6,755 nt of DNA, taken from Acidobacteriota bacterium. Its GTDB lineage: Bacteria > Acidobacteriota > UBA6911 > RPQK01 > DATIPO01. Every line of letters begins with the position of its first letter. The stretch's first letter is position 1. Below the pieces are notes generated by a model, which ran no database searches, was not told the DNA's origin, and worked only from the letters and a program-made list of their open reading frames with translations. The DNA is taken from the NCBI GenBank assembly GCA_028277865.1, contig JANQFM010000411.1:1-6755 (forward strand). The letters run 5' to 3'. Below are positions 5,500 to 6,755 of this stretch, one piece after another. Both the position numbers and the translations under genes were made by a program.

Positions 5500-6392
5500 G
5501 AAGCGGAAGCAGAGTCCAAGGTCCAAAGTCCAAAGTCCAAGGTCTGAAAGGACTCCTCGCCCGGGCAGCCAACTGCGAACTGCGAACTGCAAACTCTCCC
5601 CTCCCCCCGTCGTCTCCCTCCTCCGCGTCTCTGCGCCTCTGCGTGAAATCCCTTCTGCTCTTCTCTCTCCTCCTGACCGCCGACGCCGCCGACACCGCCA
5701 CCTCCCTCTTCGAAGAAGGCAACCGCCGCTACCAGCGAGGGGAATACGAAGCGGCCTTGCAGACCTACCAGCAGATCCTGGACTCGGGCCAGGCCAGCGG
5801 AGAGCTTTACTACAACCTGGGCAACTGCCACTACAAGCTGGGCGACCTGGGCCGCACCATCCTCAACTACGAGCGTGCCCTGCGATGGATGCCCGGCGAC
5901 GAGGACATCACTGCCAACCTCGAGCTAATGTACTCCCAAACTGCCGACGACATCACCCCTCTGCCCGTCTTTTGGCCCCTGCGCCTGCTGGACGCCTGGC
6001 TGCACTTGGTTCCGCGTCCGGCGCTGACCGTCCTGGTGGCAGCCTTGTATGTCCTGTCGATGGCATTCCTGATTGCCTTGGTCTTGAGCCGCAGCCTCTT
6101 CTTGACCGTATGGAGTCGCCGTGCAGTGCTTGTCTCCGCACTCCTGCTGATGGTTTTCGGACTGACCTTGGCAAGCGTCCACTGGCAGTCGGCCAACCGT
6201 CTCGAGGGCGTCATTCTTGTCGAGGAAGTCGTGGTCCAAAGCGCCCCCAGCGATGATGAGGGTCTGGAGGTCTTCACCATCCACGAAGGCGCCAAGGTCC
6301 GCATCGACCAGCAGGCCGGCGAGTGGGCAGAGATCGTGCTGCAAGACGGCAAGGTGGGCTGGGTCAAGATGGGAGCCTTCGAGGTGATCTGA
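5496..6392 (+). CDS. batE: BatE, TPR protein with two membrane helices and SH3-like end
   Basis: A 298-residue last member of the Bat cluster, presumed to be an envelope adaptor of the complex. The start is fixed by AAGGAGG and by ATGA overlap with batD. Residues 3-49 come from two heptamer arrays and an octamer element. The hydrophobic core KSLLLFSLLLTADA (51-64) follows, with likely cleavage after ADA (62-64). TPR-like helices occupy about 69-140 (SLFEEGNRRYQRGEYEAAL, then YYNLGNCHYKLGDLGRTIL). Two membrane helices lie at about 177-197 and 209-228. The C-terminal SH3-like domain at about 236-298 contains VVVQSAPS, IHEGAKVRI, GEWAEI and GKVGWV. This TPR-TM-TM-SH3 order is usual for BatE. The N-terminal extension is unusual: without it the protein would begin with a normal 15-residue signal peptide. 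Confidence 0.92.
   Translation: MRSGSRVQGPKSKVQGLKGLLARAANCELRTANSPLPPSSPSSASLRLCVKSLLLFSLLLTADAADTATSLFEEGNRRYQRGEYEAALQTYQQILDSGQASGELYYNLGNCHYKLGDLGRTILNYERALRWMPGDEDITANLELMYSQTADDITPLPVFWPLRLLDAWLHLVPRPALTVLVAALYVLSMAFLIALVLSRSLFLTVWSRRAVLVSALLLMVFGLTLASVHWQSANRLEGVILVEEVVVQSAPSDDEGLEVFTIHEGAKVRIDQQAGEWAEIVLQDGKVGWVKMGAFEVI
5513..5544. repeat. Heptamer array GTCCAAR inside the batE start region
   Basis: Units GTCCAAG, GTCCAAA, GTCCAAA and GTCCAAG plus GTC, about 32 bases of period 7, start 17 bases after the first base of ATG 5496. It encodes the RVQGPKSKVQG stretch. Confidence 0.88.
5571..5595. repeat. Heptamer array AACTGCG inside the batE start region
   Basis: Units AACTGCG, AACTGCG and AACTGCA plus AACT, 25 bases. 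It has the same unit and orientation as the array abutting batA (198-229). Translated as NCELRTAN. Confidence 0.85.
5621..5647. repeat. Octamer element, pyrimidine orientation, in the batE start region
   Basis: 26 of 27 positions are identical to 3648-3674, and it is read in the same frame to give SASLRLCV just before the hydrophobic core. A pyrimidine-rich run (about 5594-5620) precedes it, as in batD. Confidence 0.9.
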
Positions 6393-6404
6393 GCGGGGAA
6401 GCCG

Positions 6405-6420
6405 CGCTTCGAGCGAAGCG
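6405..6420 (+). terminator. Small hairpin after batE, doubtful terminator
   Basis: CGCTTC (6405-6410) and GAAGCG (6415-6420) can pair across a GAGC loop, 12 bases after the batE stop. No T-run follows directly (only TTTT at 6443-6446), so a factor-independent terminator is not well supported; it may be just a stabilising 3' hairpin. Confidence 0.25.
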
Positions 6421-6457
6421 GACTTGGCCGCTAAGGTTGCCGTTTTCTGAGGCGTTT

Positions 6458-6531
6458 GCCACCGAGGCACAGAGTGCACAGAGAAGAATCAGAAAAGCCC
6501 TCTGATCTCTGTGTCGCGGTGTCTCTGTGGC
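6458..6531. repeat. Octamer-type inverted repeat between batE and the antitoxin
   Basis: Arms 6458-6493 and 6501-6531 pair imperfectly around a 7-base loop (AAAGCCC). The inner ATCAGA/TCTGAT and the outer GCCAC/GTGGC pair perfectly, and the middle is the CACAGAG-type repeat. The right arm shares GTGTCTCTGTGGCT with the element at 162-195. No T-run follows, so it is described as a repeat hairpin, not a terminator. Confidence 0.8.
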
Positions 6532-6582
6532 TTCCCGCCTCTGGTCTGAGGCGCTGCCTCTCTAGTACTGGCTCTCGCCCTC

Positions 6583-6611
6583 TTGTCGGCGTATCCCATT
6601 TGTGATACAAC
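6583..6611 (+). promoter_or_regulatory. Possible promoter with operator-like inverted repeat upstream of the antitoxin
   Basis: TTGTCG (6583-6588) and TACAAC (6606-6611) are 17 bases apart, each matching 4 of 6 sigma-70 consensus bases. GTATC (6591-6595) and GATAC (6604-6608) form an inverted repeat inside the spacer and -10 region, which is where a self-repressing antitoxin would bind. The sites are weak individually; the combination and the location 25 bases before the gene make this plausible. Confidence 0.35.
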
Positions 6612-6635
6612 TTGAACAGCAGTGGAGGTGCCATC

Positions 6636-6755
6636 ATGAGCAAGAGCGCAATGGTTCGGGCAAGGATAGAGCCCGAGTTGAAAGATCACGCCGAGACCGT
6701 TTTTCATCGTCTTGGCCTGAATGCAACCCAGGCGATCACGATGTTCTACAAGCAG
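6636..6755 (+). CDS. RelB/DinJ-type antitoxin, N-terminal part (partial)
   Basis: Forty codons are visible before the right edge. A strong Shine-Dalgarno (GGAGGTG, 6624-6630) precedes ATG 6636 by 5 bases. The N-terminus has the ribbon-helix-helix pattern of RelB/DinJ antitoxins: a short strand (AMVRARIEP, residues 5-13), a helix (ELKDHAETVFHRLGL, 14-28) and a second helix starting NATQAITMFYKQ (29-40). In this family the protein neutralises an mRNA-cleaving RelE/YafQ-type toxin encoded directly downstream and represses its own promoter; the toxin would lie beyond this window. The gene is separated from the Bat operon by 243 bases including a repeat hairpin, and has its own candidate promoter, so it is likely an independent unit. 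Confidence 0.85.
   Translation, partial: MSKSAMVRARIEPELKDHAETVFHRLGLNATQAITMFYKQ

Noticed and set aside
6421..6446. Terminator with T-run at 6443-6446
   Set aside because: Only four T residues and no stable stem immediately before them.
6323..6505. Short open frame over the batE 3' end and the repeat hairpin
   Set aside because: Out of frame with batE, ends inside a repeat, and has no ribosome site or protein character.

Overview
The window (GC-rich, roughly 60% by eye) carries a nearly complete Bat ('Bacteroides aerotolerance') locus on the + strand, followed by the start of a type II toxin-antitoxin module. The gene order is: C-terminal end of a DUF4381-like protein, batA, batB, batC, batD, batE, then a RelB/DinJ-type antitoxin that runs off the right end. 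The upstream partners usually found with this cluster (a MoxR AAA+ ATPase and a DUF58 protein) would lie left of the window. Gene content, GC level and the dispersed repeats suggest an Acidobacteriota-like or similar environmental bacterium. This placement is an inference with modest confidence.

Layout: 2-196 is the end of the DUF4381-like gene, and 230-1219 is batA (membrane-anchored VWA protein). A 445-base gap of repeats (1220-1664) separates it from batB (1665-2696, a second VWA protein). Next come batC (2693-3556, exported TPR protein with a Gln-rich region), batD (3559-5499, large exported beta-rich protein with a C-terminal membrane helix) and batE (5496-6392, exported TPR, two membrane helices, SH3-like end). 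batB/batC and batD/batE overlap by ATGA, and batC/batD are 2 bases apart, so batB-batE look translationally coupled. Bat proteins are thought to form an envelope complex: VWA domains of BatA/BatB face the periplasm and bind metal through MIDAS sites, TPR domains of BatC/BatE mediate contacts, and a cytoplasmic MoxR ATPase works with them. The biochemical role of the complex is still poorly defined.

The striking part is the repeats. Every gene boundary carries short-period repeats, while I saw none inside the conserved domains. One class is heptamer arrays of about 25-32 bases, with a different heptamer at most sites. The other is a GCAGAGGC-type octamer element in both orientations. In batC, batD and batE the repeats sit just behind the start codon and are read as protein. 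Conceptual removal of the repeat block (51, 111 and 147 bases, all multiples of 3, bounded by direct repeats of 7, 5 and 3 bases) leaves a compact, textbook signal peptide in each case. The batA-batB gap is a nested inverted-repeat structure about 365 bases long. Together this looks like repeated insertion of small repeat elements at gene edges, with in-frame cases tolerated or reused as extra N-terminal signal-peptide sequence.
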